A stretch of 64,000 bases of DNA. Source: Microbacterium sp. Root61. Lineage in GTDB: Bacteria; Actinomycetota; Actinomycetes; Actinomycetales; Microbacteriaceae. The notes beneath the pieces are model-generated. The model was not told the origin of the DNA, made no database searches, and worked only from the letters and a program-made list of their open reading frames with translations. Numbering within the stretch: position 1 is the stretch's first letter; every line of letters begins with the position of its first letter. The stretch covers positions 620,001 to 684,000 of the forward strand of contig NZ_LMGU01000001.1 of the NCBI RefSeq assembly GCF_001427525.1. Direction: 5' to 3'. A program made the translations under genes and the position numbers. This document shows, piece by piece, positions 1-7,972 of the stretch.

Positions 1-1
1 C

Positions 2-379
2 TGGGATCTCCTCTGGTACACCCTTCTGGTGTTCTACTTCGTCGCCTACATCTACGTGGTCGTGCTGATCATCATGGATCTGTTCCGCGACCACACCCTC
101 AACGGCTGGCTGAAGGCGCTGTGGATCATCTTCCTGGTGTTCCTGCCGTTCCTCACCGCCCTGGTCTACCTGATCGCTCGCGGCAAGGGCATGGCGGAAC
201 GGGCGCGGGCGAACCGCGGAATCGTGGCGGAAGCCGACGACTACCGTCCGAAGGCCTCCACCAGCCCGGCAGACGACATCGCGCAGGCCAAGGCGCTCCT
301 GGACGCCGGCACCATCAGCCAAGGCGAGTTCGACGCCCTCAAGAGCAAGGCACTGGGCAACCAGTTCTTCGGCGCGTAG
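2..379 (+). CDS. Small membrane protein with PLDc_N-like and SHOCT-like parts (5' end outside window)
   Basis: The reading frame is already open at base 2, so the true start lies before the window; the first in-frame start inside it is a GTG at 29. Two hydrophobic segments (FVAYIYVVVLIIMDLF and LWIIFLVFLPFLTALVYLIA) are followed by a charged linker. The C-terminal helical hairpin, IAQAKALLDAGTISQGEFD followed by ALKSKAL, is the SHOCT (short C-terminal) domain pattern. The first part resembles the PLDc_N membrane domain. Proteins of this build are common in actinobacteria and have no assigned reaction. The family call is from sequence pattern; no function is claimed. Confidence 0.75.
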   Translation, partial: WDLLWYTLLVFYFVAYIYVVVLIIMDLFRDHTLNGWLKALWIIFLVFLPFLTALVYLIARGKGMAERARANRGIVAEADDYRPKASTSPADDIAQAKALLDAGTISQGEFDALKSKALGNQFFGA

Positions 380-390
380 CCGACTGCAGA

Positions 391-427
391 AGGGACGGGA
401 TGCCTCGATTCGAGGCATCCCGTCCCT
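391..427 (+). terminator. Strong intrinsic terminator
   Basis: Near-perfect inverted repeat with 18-base arms (391-408 and 410-427) followed by CTTTA. It sits 12 bases after the stop of the SHOCT gene and faces the convergent gene that ends at 470, so it may work in both directions. Confidence 0.85.
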
Positions 428-469
428 CTTTACGCCGACGGGGCGTCTTTTCCGTCGACGGCCTCGGGT

Positions 470-715
470 TCAGCGACGTGCCCCGCGGATCCTGCCGTAG
501 ATCCGCATCAACTGCGGAACGACGAGGTACACGGCGAGGGGCACGACGATCACCGACAGCACGAACGCGCGTAGAACGGGGTTCCAGTCGGCGGCGAACG
601 GTGCCATGACGAGGAACCCGAGTGTGACCAGCGGGAAGATGGCGACCCAGGTGATCACCGCTCGAGCATGAATGGACGGCGGGTTGATCGCGGGCGGGTC
701 GGTTGGCGATGACAT
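470..715 (-). CDS. Two-TM membrane protein resembling the C-terminal half of COG3224 proteins
   Basis: 81 residues from ATG 715, chosen because AGAAGGAG lies just upstream; an upstream in-frame start at 766 has no ribosome site. Two membrane helices (around ITWVAIFPLVTLGFLVMAPF and FVLSVIVVPLAVYLVVPQLM) end in a basic tail RIYGRIRGARR. The WxxxFPLVT...VPLxxYLVxPxL pattern looks like the transmembrane C-terminal part of COG3224 (antibiotic-biosynthesis-monooxygenase-like) proteins, here without the enzymatic half. It is divergent from the XRE-cupin gene at 836, with 120 bases between them, which suggests shared regulation. Function unknown. Confidence 0.65.
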   Translation of the reverse strand: MSSPTDPPAINPPSIHARAVITWVAIFPLVTLGFLVMAPFAADWNPVLRAFVLSVIVVPLAVYLVVPQLMRIYGRIRGARR

Positions 716-835
716 GGTGTCGCTCCTTCTCTGAATGGGCCGCAGGTGCGGGCCTCCTCTAGGCACGTTGCCACCGGGGGAGGCGGTTCTGGGAATCCTG
801 TTGCCGAAAACGGAATTCGCTGATTGCCTGTGTCC

Positions 836-1423
836 ATGAGTGCGTCACAACGAGTAGCGACAGAGTTGAGCCAGATCGCACCGAGGCTGAGGCATGCCCG
901 CCACAAGAAGGACCTCACACTGGACCAGTTGGCGCAGGCGACCGGCATCTCGAAGAGCACCCTCTCACGCCTCGAGTCAGGTCAGCGCAAGCCGAGTCTG
1001 GAACTGCTGCTCCCCATCGTCGCTGCCCTCGCGCTCCCCCTGGACGAGATCGTCATGTCTCCCCGTATCGTGGACCCGCGTGTGGCCCGGAAGACGACCC
1101 GAGCAGATGGTCGCACCTTCACCCCGCTGTCCGGCCATCACGGTGAGCCGCAGGCCTACAAGATGACCGTCCCCGCTACAGACCGCACTCCCGTCCTTCG
1201 TACACACGCGGGATACGAGTGGATCTACGTGCTTTCAGGACGACTACGACTGGTGCTCGGCGAGCACGACATCGTCATGGGCACCGGCGAAGCAGCCGAA
1301 TTCGACACCAAGAATCCACATTGGTTCGGCGCAACGGGCGCGGGGCCGGTCGAGCTCCTCAGTTTGTTCGGCAAGCAGGGCGAACGCATTCACCTCAGAG
1401 CGCGCTCGAGCAGTGCGACGTGA
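836..1423 (+). CDS. XRE-family transcriptional regulator with C-terminal cupin
   Basis: 195 residues from ATG 836 (a TTG at 824 is also in frame). Residues 10-70 form a lambda-repressor-like HTH (LTLDQLAQATGISKSTLSRLE with SGQRKPSLELL). Residues from about 115 form a small cupin barrel (HAGYEWIYVLSGRLRLVLGEHD...AEFDTKNPHW) expected to bind a small ligand. This HTH plus cupin arrangement is typical of one-component regulators that control a neighbouring enzyme or transporter. The divergent membrane-protein gene at 470-715 is the obvious candidate target, by position only. No operator could be defined with certainty in 716-835. Confidence 0.85.
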   Translation: MSASQRVATELSQIAPRLRHARHKKDLTLDQLAQATGISKSTLSRLESGQRKPSLELLLPIVAALALPLDEIVMSPRIVDPRVARKTTRADGRTFTPLSGHHGEPQAYKMTVPATDRTPVLRTHAGYEWIYVLSGRLRLVLGEHDIVMGTGEAAEFDTKNPHWFGATGAGPVELLSLFGKQGERIHLRARSSSAT

Positions 1424-1516
1424 TCGGTGGACGCGTTGTCGGCGATACCGCCTCCGGAGTGGTCGAGGAGGATATCCCCGAGCAAACGCCGCAACACGGC
1501 CGCTTGCTTGCGGGGT

Positions 1517-1536
1517 GCCAGAGGCCGCCCTCTGGC
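1517..1536. terminator. Short hairpin between XRE-cupin gene and tRNA-Leu
   Basis: Arms GCCAGAGG (1517-1524) and CCTCTGGC (1529-1536) with a 4-base loop lie between two convergent transcripts. There is no T tract on either side, so this is at best a weak terminator for the tRNA or the regulator gene. Confidence 0.35.
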
Positions 1537-1556
1537 GAGGACAGCCTCTCTTGATG

Positions 1557-1639
1557 TACCGGTGGTGGGACTCGAACCCACATGCCCTCACGGGCAACCG
1601 ATTTTGAGTCGGTCGCGTCTGCCATTCCGCCACACCGGC
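1557..1639 (-). tRNA. tRNA-Leu (anticodon CAA)
   Basis: On the minus strand an acceptor stem GCCGGTG pairs with CACCGGT (one wobble pair). The anticodon arm has the 7-base loop CTCAAAA, giving anticodon CAA, which reads TTG. A long variable arm (TGCCCGTGAGGGCA) marks the class II tRNA-Leu/Ser type. The T arm contains GTTCGAGTC. CCA is not encoded. Confidence 0.95.
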
Positions 1640-1674
1640 CAGCACGTTCGCGAACGACGATACCGTAGGATTCA

Positions 1675-2298
1675 ATGGTGACTGAGCACGAAGAAACCCC
1701 TGAGCCGACGACCACCGCCCCGCGACGCGTCGTCGTAGCCGAGGATGAGTCGCTCATCCGCCTCGACATCGTCGAGATCCTCCGCGACAACGGCTTCGAT
1801 GTCGTCGGTGAAGCAGGTGACGGCGAGACCGCCGTTCAGCTCGCCACGGAGCTGCGCCCCGATCTGGTGATCATGGACGTCAAGATGCCTCGCCTCGACG
1901 GCATCAGCGCCGCCGAGAAGCTGAGCAAGAACCACATCGCGCCCGTCGTGCTGCTGACCGCGTTCAGCCAGAAGGAGCTCGTCGAGCGCGCCAGCGAAGC
2001 CGGCGCCCTCGCGTACGTCGTGAAGCCCTTCACGCCGAACGACCTGCTTCCCGCGATCGAGATCGCGCTGGCCCGCTACGAGCAGATCATCACGCTCGAG
2101 GCCGAGGTCGCCGACATGGTCGAGCGGTTCGAGACGCGCAAGCTCGTCGACCGCGCCAAGGGCCTCCTCAACGAGAAGATGGGCCTCACCGAGCCCGAGG
2201 CGTTCCGCTGGATCCAGAAGGCGTCCATGGACCGCCGCCTGACCATGCAGGACGTCGCCAAGGCGATCATCGAGCAGCTCGCCCCGAAGAAGGACTGA
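1675..2298 (+). CDS. pdtaR: PdtaR-type response regulator with ANTAR RNA-binding domain
   Basis: 207 residues. Residues 17-135 are a CheY-like receiver with acidic pocket E23-D24, phospho-acceptor D68 (IMDVKMPRLDG), conserved T (LLTAF) and K (VVKPFTP). Residues about 145-203 are an ANTAR domain (KLVDRAKGLLNEKMGLTEPEAFRWIQ...), which binds dual-hexaloop RNA hairpins and acts in antitermination. It matches mycobacterial PdtaR (Rv1626), the partner of the PdtaS kinase, in size and order. The kinase is not next to it, as in mycobacteria. The gene starts 35 bases from the divergent tRNA-Leu. Confidence 0.93.
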   Translation: MVTEHEETPEPTTTAPRRVVVAEDESLIRLDIVEILRDNGFDVVGEAGDGETAVQLATELRPDLVIMDVKMPRLDGISAAEKLSKNHIAPVVLLTAFSQKELVERASEAGALAYVVKPFTPNDLLPAIEIALARYEQIITLEAEVADMVERFETRKLVDRAKGLLNEKMGLTEPEAFRWIQKASMDRRLTMQDVAKAIIEQLAPKKD

Positions 2299-2313
2299 GC
2301 CCGACTCTGACGC

Positions 2314-2369
2314 GAGAATCGGCCCGGCGCCCGAGAATCAACTGATTCTCGTGCGACGGGCCGATTCTC
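2314..2369. terminator. Nested double inverted repeat, probable bidirectional terminator
   Basis: Outer 13-base arms 2314-2326 and 2357-2369 enclose a second 9-base-arm hairpin at 2332-2340 / 2343-2351. Both hairpins are built from the same heptamer, so GAGAATC occurs four times (two direct, two inverted). The structure lies between convergent pdtaR and the thioesterase gene, which fits a two-way terminator. Confidence 0.7.
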
Positions 2370-2393
2370 ATTGAGCCGATCAAGGCCGGCCGG

Positions 2394-2825
2394 TCAGGGG
2401 CGTGGCATGTCCTTGATCATGTTCGTGATGCGGATCGTGGAGCAGCGGCGGCCCTGATCGTCGGAGACGACGATCTCGTGGACGGTCATGCTGCGGCCGA
2501 GGTGGATCGGGGTGCACACGCCCGTCACGAGGCCGCTGGTGGCCGAGCGCGTGTGAGTCGCATTGATGTCGACACCGACCGCCAGACGCCCGGCGCCGGC
2601 GTACAGGTTGGCCGCCATCGACCCGAGCGACTCGCCCAGTACGACATACGCGCCACCGTGGAACAGGCCCACCGGCTGCGTGTTCCCCTCGACCGGCATC
2701 GTCGCGACCGACCGTTCGATCGAGAACTCGACCCACTGGAATCCCATCTTGTCGGCGAGGGCACCGGCGCCGCGCTGCACGGCCCACTCCATCGCGTTCA
2801 TGGTGGGATCGGCGAGGTCGGACAT
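2394..2825 (-). CDS. Hotdog-fold thioesterase (PaaI family)
   Basis: 143 residues from ATG 2825, with GGAG eight bases upstream. The central motif VGLFHGGAYVVLGESLGSMAA carries the HGG plus Glu/Ser pattern of PaaI/YbdB-type acyl-CoA thioesterases, followed by the VGVDINATHTR strand and GVCTPIHLGRSMTVHEI. Such enzymes hydrolyse aryl- or acyl-CoA thioesters in the cytosol. The start lies 53 bases from the divergent polA start, an arrangement seen in other actinobacteria. The acyl substrate cannot be told from sequence. Confidence 0.87.
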   Translation of the reverse strand: MSDLADPTMNAMEWAVQRGAGALADKMGFQWVEFSIERSVATMPVEGNTQPVGLFHGGAYVVLGESLGSMAANLYAGAGRLAVGVDINATHTRSATSGLVTGVCTPIHLGRSMTVHEIVVSDDQGRRCSTIRITNMIKDMPRP

Positions 2826-2878
2826 ACGTGCTCCAATGGCGTCGTGAGGGTGTCGGTAAGCCTGGCTAGGCTGGTCTG

Positions 2879-5518
2879 GTGACGGACTCCGCAAAGCCTA
2901 CCCTTCTCGTCGTCGACGGCCATTCGCTGGCATATCGGGCGTTCTTCGCGCTCCCGGTCGATAATTTCACGACCAAGGACGGGCAGCACACGAACGGGAT
3001 CTACGGATTCCTCGCGATGCTCATCAACCTCATCAAGGCGGAGAAGCCGACGCACATGGCGGTCGCCTTCGACACGTCGCGGCAGTCGTTCCGCACCCGG
3101 GAGTACCCCGAGTACAAGGCCAACCGCTCCGAGTCGCCGAGCGAGTTCAAGGGCCAGATCCCGTTGCTGCAGGACTGCCTGGCTGCGATGAACATCCAGG
3201 TCCTGCAGAAAGAGGACTTCGAAGCCGACGACATCCTCGCCACGCTGGCGACCGAAGGCGCAGCGGCCGGGTACCACGTGCTGGTGTGCTCGGGAGACCG
3301 AGACACCATTCAGCTCGTCAACGACGACATCACGCTGCTCTACCCGAACGTGCAGGGGGTTTCGCAGCTGAAGCGCTACGACCCCGCCGCCGTGCGTGAG
3401 AAGTACGGCGTCGAGCCGTGGCAGTACCCCGACATCGCGGCCCTCGTGGGCGAGACGAGCGACAACCTGCCCGGTGTGCCGAAGGTGGGGGAGAAGACCG
3501 CCGTCAAGTGGCTCACCCAGTTCGGTTCGCTCGATGACCTGCTCGCCAACGCCGACAAGGTCACCGGCGTGGTGGGAAACAACCTGCGCGAGCACATCGA
3601 CGCCGTGCGCCGCAACCGCAACCTGAACCGGCTGCTGCGCGACGTGGAGCTTCCTGTCACGCCCCCCGATCTCGAGGTGCGTCCGATCGACGCGCAGGCG
3701 GTGCGCGACATCTTCGCCCGTCTCGAGTTCCGCACCCTGCTCCCGCGTGTGTTCGAGGCGACCGGCGTCGACGAGGCGATGGCACCCGTCAGTTCGGCGC
3801 CGACGGTCAGCGCGCCGGCTCCTGTCGAGGCGGATGCCGCGGCTCTGGGGGAGTGGCTCCGCACCGCGACCGGCGAGATCGGTCTCGACCTCACTATCGA
3901 GGGCGGATTGCCCCGGCGCGTGGGCCTGGCCACGCTCGCATCCGCGGTCGAGGCGACCTGGTCCGACGAGGTGAAGGACGCGATCGCCGACTGGATGGGC
4001 TCCGACGCACCGAAGGTGCTCTCCGATGCCAAGCCTCAGGTGAAGGCCCTGAGCCGTGCCGGCCTGCGGCTCGGCGGCCTCGCGTTCGACACGATCCTGG
4101 CGGGCTGGCTGCTGCGCCCGAGCTTCCCCGACAAGACGCTCGCGAACCTCGTCGATCGCTACCTCGATGAGAAGCTGCCCGAGGCCGACCCGACGCAGCT
4201 CGTGCCTGAGACCGAGGGGGCGACTCCCGCTCAGCTGGGTTGGTACGCGCTGCGCGTCGCCGAGGCGCTGCGCGCCGAGCTGCCCGAACGCGTCACCGCG
4301 TTGATGAACGAGATCGAGCTGCCCACGCTGCTCACGCTCGCCGACATGGAGCTCGCCGGCGTCGCGGTGTCGCACGCCCGACTCTCCGAGTTCTCCGCAG
4401 AGCTGGCCGCACGGGCGGACGCGATCGCGCAGGACGCGTATGCGGCGATCGGCCGCGAGGTGAACCTCGGCTCGCCCAAGCAACTGCAGGAGGTGCTGTT
4501 CGAGGACCTCGCGCTGCCGAAGACCCGCAAGACCAAGACCGGCTACTCGACGGATGCCGCGGTCCTGGCCGATCTGCAGGAATCCAACCCGCATCCGTTC
4601 CTCGACCTGCTGCTGCAGCACCGCGAGGCCACCAAGCTGCGCCAGATCATCGAGTCCCTCGATGCCGCGATCGGTGCGGACCACCGCGTCCATACGACCT
4701 ACGTGCAGACCGGCAGCCAGACCGGCCGGCTGTCCAGTACCGACCCCAACCTGCAGAACATCCCCGTCCGCACCGAGGAGAGCCGCCGCATCCGTGCCGC
4801 GTTCGAGGTCGGGGAAGGCTACGAGACGCTGCTGACAGCCGACTACTCGCAGATCGAGATGCGGATCATGGCGCACCTCTCCGAAGACCCGGGACTCATC
4901 GAGGCATTCAACTCCGGCGAGGACCTGCACCGCTTCGTCGGTGCGCGCGTGTTCGGCGTCGAGCCCGCGGAGGTCACTCCGGCGATGCGCACGAAGGTCA
5001 AGGCGATGTCGTACGGCCTGGTCTACGGCCTGTCGGCATTCGGTCTCTCCAAGCAGCTGCGCATCGAGCAGTCCGAAGCGAAACAGCTCATGACCGAGTA
5101 CTTCGCACGGTTCGGTGCCGTGCGCGACTACCTGCGCTCCTCCGTCGAGCAGGCGCGCATCGACGGGTACACCGAGACGATCTTCGGTCGTCGCCGCCCA
5201 TTCCCCGATCTGGCCAGCCCTAACCGGGTGCTGCGCGAGAATGCCGAACGCGCCGCGCTCAACGCCCCCATCCAGGGCAGCGCCGCCGACATCATGAAGA
5301 TCGCGCTCTTCCACATCCACAACGAGTTCTCCACGCAGAACCTGCGCTCACGCGTCCTCATGCAGATCCACGACGAACTCGTCGTGGAGGTCGCACCGGG
5401 GGAGTGGGATGCCGCGGAGCGCATCGTGCGCGACCGGATGGGCGACGCCGCGCAGCTGTCGGTGCCGTTGGACGTGCAGATCGGCCGCGGCGGGGACTGG
5501 GACGAAGCCGGACACTGA
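2879..5518 (+). CDS. polA: DNA polymerase I
   Basis: 879 residues from GTG 2879. It holds an N-terminal 5' nuclease domain (about 1-300, VDGHSLAYRAFFAL, FEADDILATLA, GETSDNLPGVPKVGEKTA), a 3'-5' exonuclease-like domain (about 310-480) and the polymerase domain (about 490-879). Motif A is D655 in LLTADYSQIEMR, motif B is KAMSYGLVYG with Y712, and motif C is H831-D832-E833. The proofreading domain lacks key acidic residues: the DxE position reads DLTIE and the YxxxD position reads WYALR. It is therefore probably non-functional, as in mycobacterial PolA. Role: Okazaki fragment processing and excision-repair synthesis. Confidence 0.98.
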   Translation: MTDSAKPTLLVVDGHSLAYRAFFALPVDNFTTKDGQHTNGIYGFLAMLINLIKAEKPTHMAVAFDTSRQSFRTREYPEYKANRSESPSEFKGQIPLLQDCLAAMNIQVLQKEDFEADDILATLATEGAAAGYHVLVCSGDRDTIQLVNDDITLLYPNVQGVSQLKRYDPAAVREKYGVEPWQYPDIAALVGETSDNLPGVPKVGEKTAVKWLTQFGSLDDLLANADKVTGVVGNNLREHIDAVRRNRNLNRLLRDVELPVTPPDLEVRPIDAQAVRDIFARLEFRTLLPRVFEATGVDEAMAPVSSAPTVSAPAPVEADAAALGEWLRTATGEIGLDLTIEGGLPRRVGLATLASAVEATWSDEVKDAIADWMGSDAPKVLSDAKPQVKALSRAGLRLGGLAFDTILAGWLLRPSFPDKTLANLVDRYLDEKLPEADPTQLVPETEGATPAQLGWYALRVAEALRAELPERVTALMNEIELPTLLTLADMELAGVAVSHARLSEFSAELAARADAIAQDAYAAIGREVNLGSPKQLQEVLFEDLALPKTRKTKTGYSTDAAVLADLQESNPHPFLDLLLQHREATKLRQIIESLDAAIGADHRVHTTYVQTGSQTGRLSSTDPNLQNIPVRTEESRRIRAAFEVGEGYETLLTADYSQIEMRIMAHLSEDPGLIEAFNSGEDLHRFVGARVFGVEPAEVTPAMRTKVKAMSYGLVYGLSAFGLSKQLRIEQSEAKQLMTEYFARFGAVRDYLRSSVEQARIDGYTETIFGRRRPFPDLASPNRVLRENAERAALNAPIQGSAADIMKIALFHIHNEFSTQNLRSRVLMQIHDELVVEVAPGEWDAAERIVRDRMGDAAQLSVPLDVQIGRGGDWDEAGH

Positions 5519-5563
5519 AACTGGTGTTTGTCGGGAGCGGGTGTCGTCCCTAGGCTCGAGGGC

Positions 5564-7240
5564 ATGACTGATGCATCCCGCACCCCTTCGCAGGTCGACA
5601 CGATCGCCGACGCGTGGGTGGACACCCTGGCAGAACTGTCGCCGATGCTGGCGACCTACATCGGACGCTCCGAGTACAACGACCGGTTCGGCGACTATTC
5701 GCCCGCCGGAGCCGAGCGCCTCGCTGAAGCGGCGCGCAGCACGCTCGCCGCGCTCGACGCGGCCGTGCCCGCCGACGAAATCGACCGGATCACGAAGGAA
5801 GACCTTTCCCGCGACCTGCGCCTCGAGCTCGAGCTGCTCGACGCGAACTGGCACCTGCGCGACCTGAATGTGATCGCATCGCCGGCGCAGGAGCTGCGGT
5901 CGGTCTTCGATCTGATGCCCACGGCGACCACCGACGACTGGAGCGTCATCGCGACCCGTCTGAAGGCGCTCCCGGGCGCGATCGACGGTTACGTCGAGAC
6001 GCTGCGCGAAGGCATCGCGAAGGGCGTCGTCCCGGCCCGCCGCCAGGTGCTCGAGGTCGTGACCCAGATCGCGCGCTACACCGGCGACAGCGGATACTTC
6101 GCCACGTTCGCCGGCGACGCCGCCCCGGCGGAGGGCCAGCTTCCGGCATCCCTCGCTCGCGACCTGTCCGACAACGCGAACGCGGCTCGCGTCGCCTACG
6201 ACCAGCTGGCGAGCTTCCTCGGCACCGAGCTGGCCGCGGCGGCCGTGGAGAAGGACGCCGTCGGTCGCGAGCTTTACGCGCTGCAGTCGCAGCGGTTCCT
6301 CGGCGCCACGATCGACCTGGACGAGACGTACGAGTGGGGCGTGGAGGAGCTCGCACGCATGGTCGCCGAGCAGGAGTCCATCGCCAATGAGATCAAGGCC
6401 GGCGCCTCGGTCGAAGAGGCCGTTGCGTTCCTCGAGGGGGATTCCTCGCGCAAGCTGCACGGCACCGACGCGCTGCAGAAGTGGATGCAGGCCACGAGCG
6501 ACCGTGCGATCGAAGAGCTCGGACGATCGCACTTCGACATCCCTGAGCCGATCCGCAAGCTCGAGTGCATGATCGCGCCGACCAACGAGGGCGGCATCTA
6601 CTACACCGGCCCGACCGACGACTTCTCGCGTCCCGGCCGCATGTGGTGGTCGGTGCCCGAGGGCGTCAACGAGTTCGACACCTGGCGTGAGCTGACCACG
6701 GTCTACCACGAGGGCGTTCCTGGCCACCACCTGCAGATCGCGCAGGCCGTCTACAACCGCGCGGAGCTGAACTCGTGGCGCCGCCTGCTCGCCGGCACCT
6801 CGGGCCATGCTGAAGGCTGGGCGCTGTACGCCGAGCGTCTCATGCAGGACCTCGGCTTCCTCGAGGACCCAGCGGACCGACTCGGGATGCTGGACGGTCA
6901 GCGCATGCGCGCCGCCCGTGTCGTCCTGGACATCGGTGTGCACCTGGAGAAGCCGCGCCTCGACGGCGCCGGAACGTGGGATGCGGACTACGCGTTGGAG
7001 TTCATGCTGCGCAACGTCAACATGCCGCCCGAGTTCGTGCGCTTCGAGGTCAACCGCTACCTCGGATGGCCGGGACAGGCCCCGTCGTACAAGGTCGGTC
7101 AGCGCATCTGGGAGCAGGTCCGCGACGACTACCGTGCGCTCAAGGGGGATGCCTTCTCGATGAAGGACTTCCACAAGCGCGCACTCGACATGGGCGGCGT
7201 CGGCCTCGACACGCTGCGCACCGCGCTGCTGCAGGGCTGA
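5564..7240 (+). CDS. DUF885 family putative metallo-hydrolase
   Basis: 558 residues from ATG 5564, 45 bases after polA. The zinc-site motif TTVYHEGVPGHHLQIAQA (HExxxGHH type) is the hallmark of DUF885, and RRLLAGTSGHAEGWALYAERL follows. These proteins are distantly related to M3/M32 peptidases and act as soluble peptidase-like hydrolases. No signal peptide is present, so the enzyme is cytosolic. The substrate is unknown. It is probably transcribed with or just after polA. Confidence 0.88.
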   Translation: MTDASRTPSQVDTIADAWVDTLAELSPMLATYIGRSEYNDRFGDYSPAGAERLAEAARSTLAALDAAVPADEIDRITKEDLSRDLRLELELLDANWHLRDLNVIASPAQELRSVFDLMPTATTDDWSVIATRLKALPGAIDGYVETLREGIAKGVVPARRQVLEVVTQIARYTGDSGYFATFAGDAAPAEGQLPASLARDLSDNANAARVAYDQLASFLGTELAAAAVEKDAVGRELYALQSQRFLGATIDLDETYEWGVEELARMVAEQESIANEIKAGASVEEAVAFLEGDSSRKLHGTDALQKWMQATSDRAIEELGRSHFDIPEPIRKLECMIAPTNEGGIYYTGPTDDFSRPGRMWWSVPEGVNEFDTWRELTTVYHEGVPGHHLQIAQAVYNRAELNSWRRLLAGTSGHAEGWALYAERLMQDLGFLEDPADRLGMLDGQRMRAARVVLDIGVHLEKPRLDGAGTWDADYALEFMLRNVNMPPEFVRFEVNRYLGWPGQAPSYKVGQRIWEQVRDDYRALKGDAFSMKDFHKRALDMGGVGLDTLRTALLQG

Positions 7241-7253
7241 TCCGGCGAAGAGA

Positions 7254-7883
7254 TCACTCGAAGAGGTCGCGTGCCAGCAGGCGCGCGACCTCTTCGTCTG
7301 TGGTCTGGGTGAAGTCGTCGTAGTACTGGCCGACCGCCCAAAAGTCCTCGCGGGCGTGCGGGCAGACGTACTCGTCGGCCGTTGCGATGTCCGGCCGCCA
7401 ATCGGCGGGGGCGACCGGCACCGCGAGTACGATGCGCTCAGCTCCACGCATCCGCAGCGAGTGGCACGCGGCCCATGCCGTGGCCCCCGTCGCGATGCCG
7501 TCGTCGATCACGATCGCCACGGCGCCGGCGAGAGTGTCACTCCCGGTGCCGAACAGAAGCATGCGCCGTGCCAGCTCGACCCGCTCCATGTCCTCGATGA
7601 AGTCGAGCTGCTCGGGCGTCACATGACCGGCACGCACCGCATCCGGGTTGATCACGCGCACCCCCTCGGCGATCGCTCCGACCGCGAACTCCTCGTGCGA
7701 GGGAGCACCCAGCTTGCGCACCACCGCCGCCACCAGAGGCAACCCCAGGGCACGCGCCACCTCGGCCGCGACCACGACACCGCCACGGGGGATGCCGAAC
7801 ACCACGGCGTCCGAATCCCGCCACTGTTCCAGCGACGCCACGAGCTCCTGTCCCGCCGCCGCGCGATCCGCGAAGATGGTCAC
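7254..7883 (-). CDS. Phosphoribosyltransferase-family protein
   Basis: 209 residues from GTG 7883. It has the type I PRTase core: FGIPRGGVVVAAEVA near the N terminus, flexible-loop region (VRKLGAPSHEEFAVGAI) and the PRPP-binding motif IVIDDGIATGATA. This subgroup is common in actinobacteria, often as a domain or neighbour of dienelactone-hydrolase-type proteins. It is not one of the recognised purine or pyrimidine salvage enzymes, so the base acceptor is unknown. The gene is monocistronic and convergent with the DUF885 gene. Confidence 0.85.
   Translation of the reverse strand: MTIFADRAAAGQELVASLEQWRDSDAVVFGIPRGGVVVAAEVARALGLPLVAAVVRKLGAPSHEEFAVGAIAEGVRVINPDAVRAGHVTPEQLDFIEDMERVELARRMLLFGTGSDTLAGAVAIVIDDGIATGATAWAACHSLRMRGAERIVLAVPVAPADWRPDIATADEYVCPHAREDFWAVGQYYDDFTQTTDEEVARLLARDLFE
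7260..7295. terminator. Terminator hairpin shared by convergent genes
   Basis: Twelve-base arms (7260-7271 and 7284-7295) around GAAGAGGTCGCG, with a 12-base loop. It lies 20 bases after the DUF885 stop and inside the last codons of the convergent phosphoribosyltransferase gene. Confidence 0.6.
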
Positions 7884-7944
7884 GCGCTCACCCTACGCCG
7901 CGGCATCCGCGTCGTCTCGGGAATGTATCGAGCCGTCCTGCGTT

Positions 7945-7960
7945 CTATGCAGGTGCATAG
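7945..7960. promoter_or_regulatory. Perfect palindrome, candidate operator
   Basis: CTATGCA-GG-TGCATAG lies between the divergent PRTase and monooxygenase genes and ends 12 bases before the monooxygenase start, next to its ribosome site AGGAAGG. A dimeric regulator of the MarR/TetR type would suit it. No regulator gene is adjacent. Confidence 0.5.
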
Positions 7961-7972
7961 GAAGGATCGGCC

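Noticed and set aside
2798..5320. 840-codon open frame antisense to polA
   Set aside because: Typical high-GC shadow frame: low-complexity Arg/Gly/Val/Leu product with no domain, fully opposite a clear polA.
5348..7447. 699-codon open frame antisense to the DUF885 gene
   Set aside because: Shadow frame; the + strand carries a complete DUF885 protein with its HExxxGHH motif.
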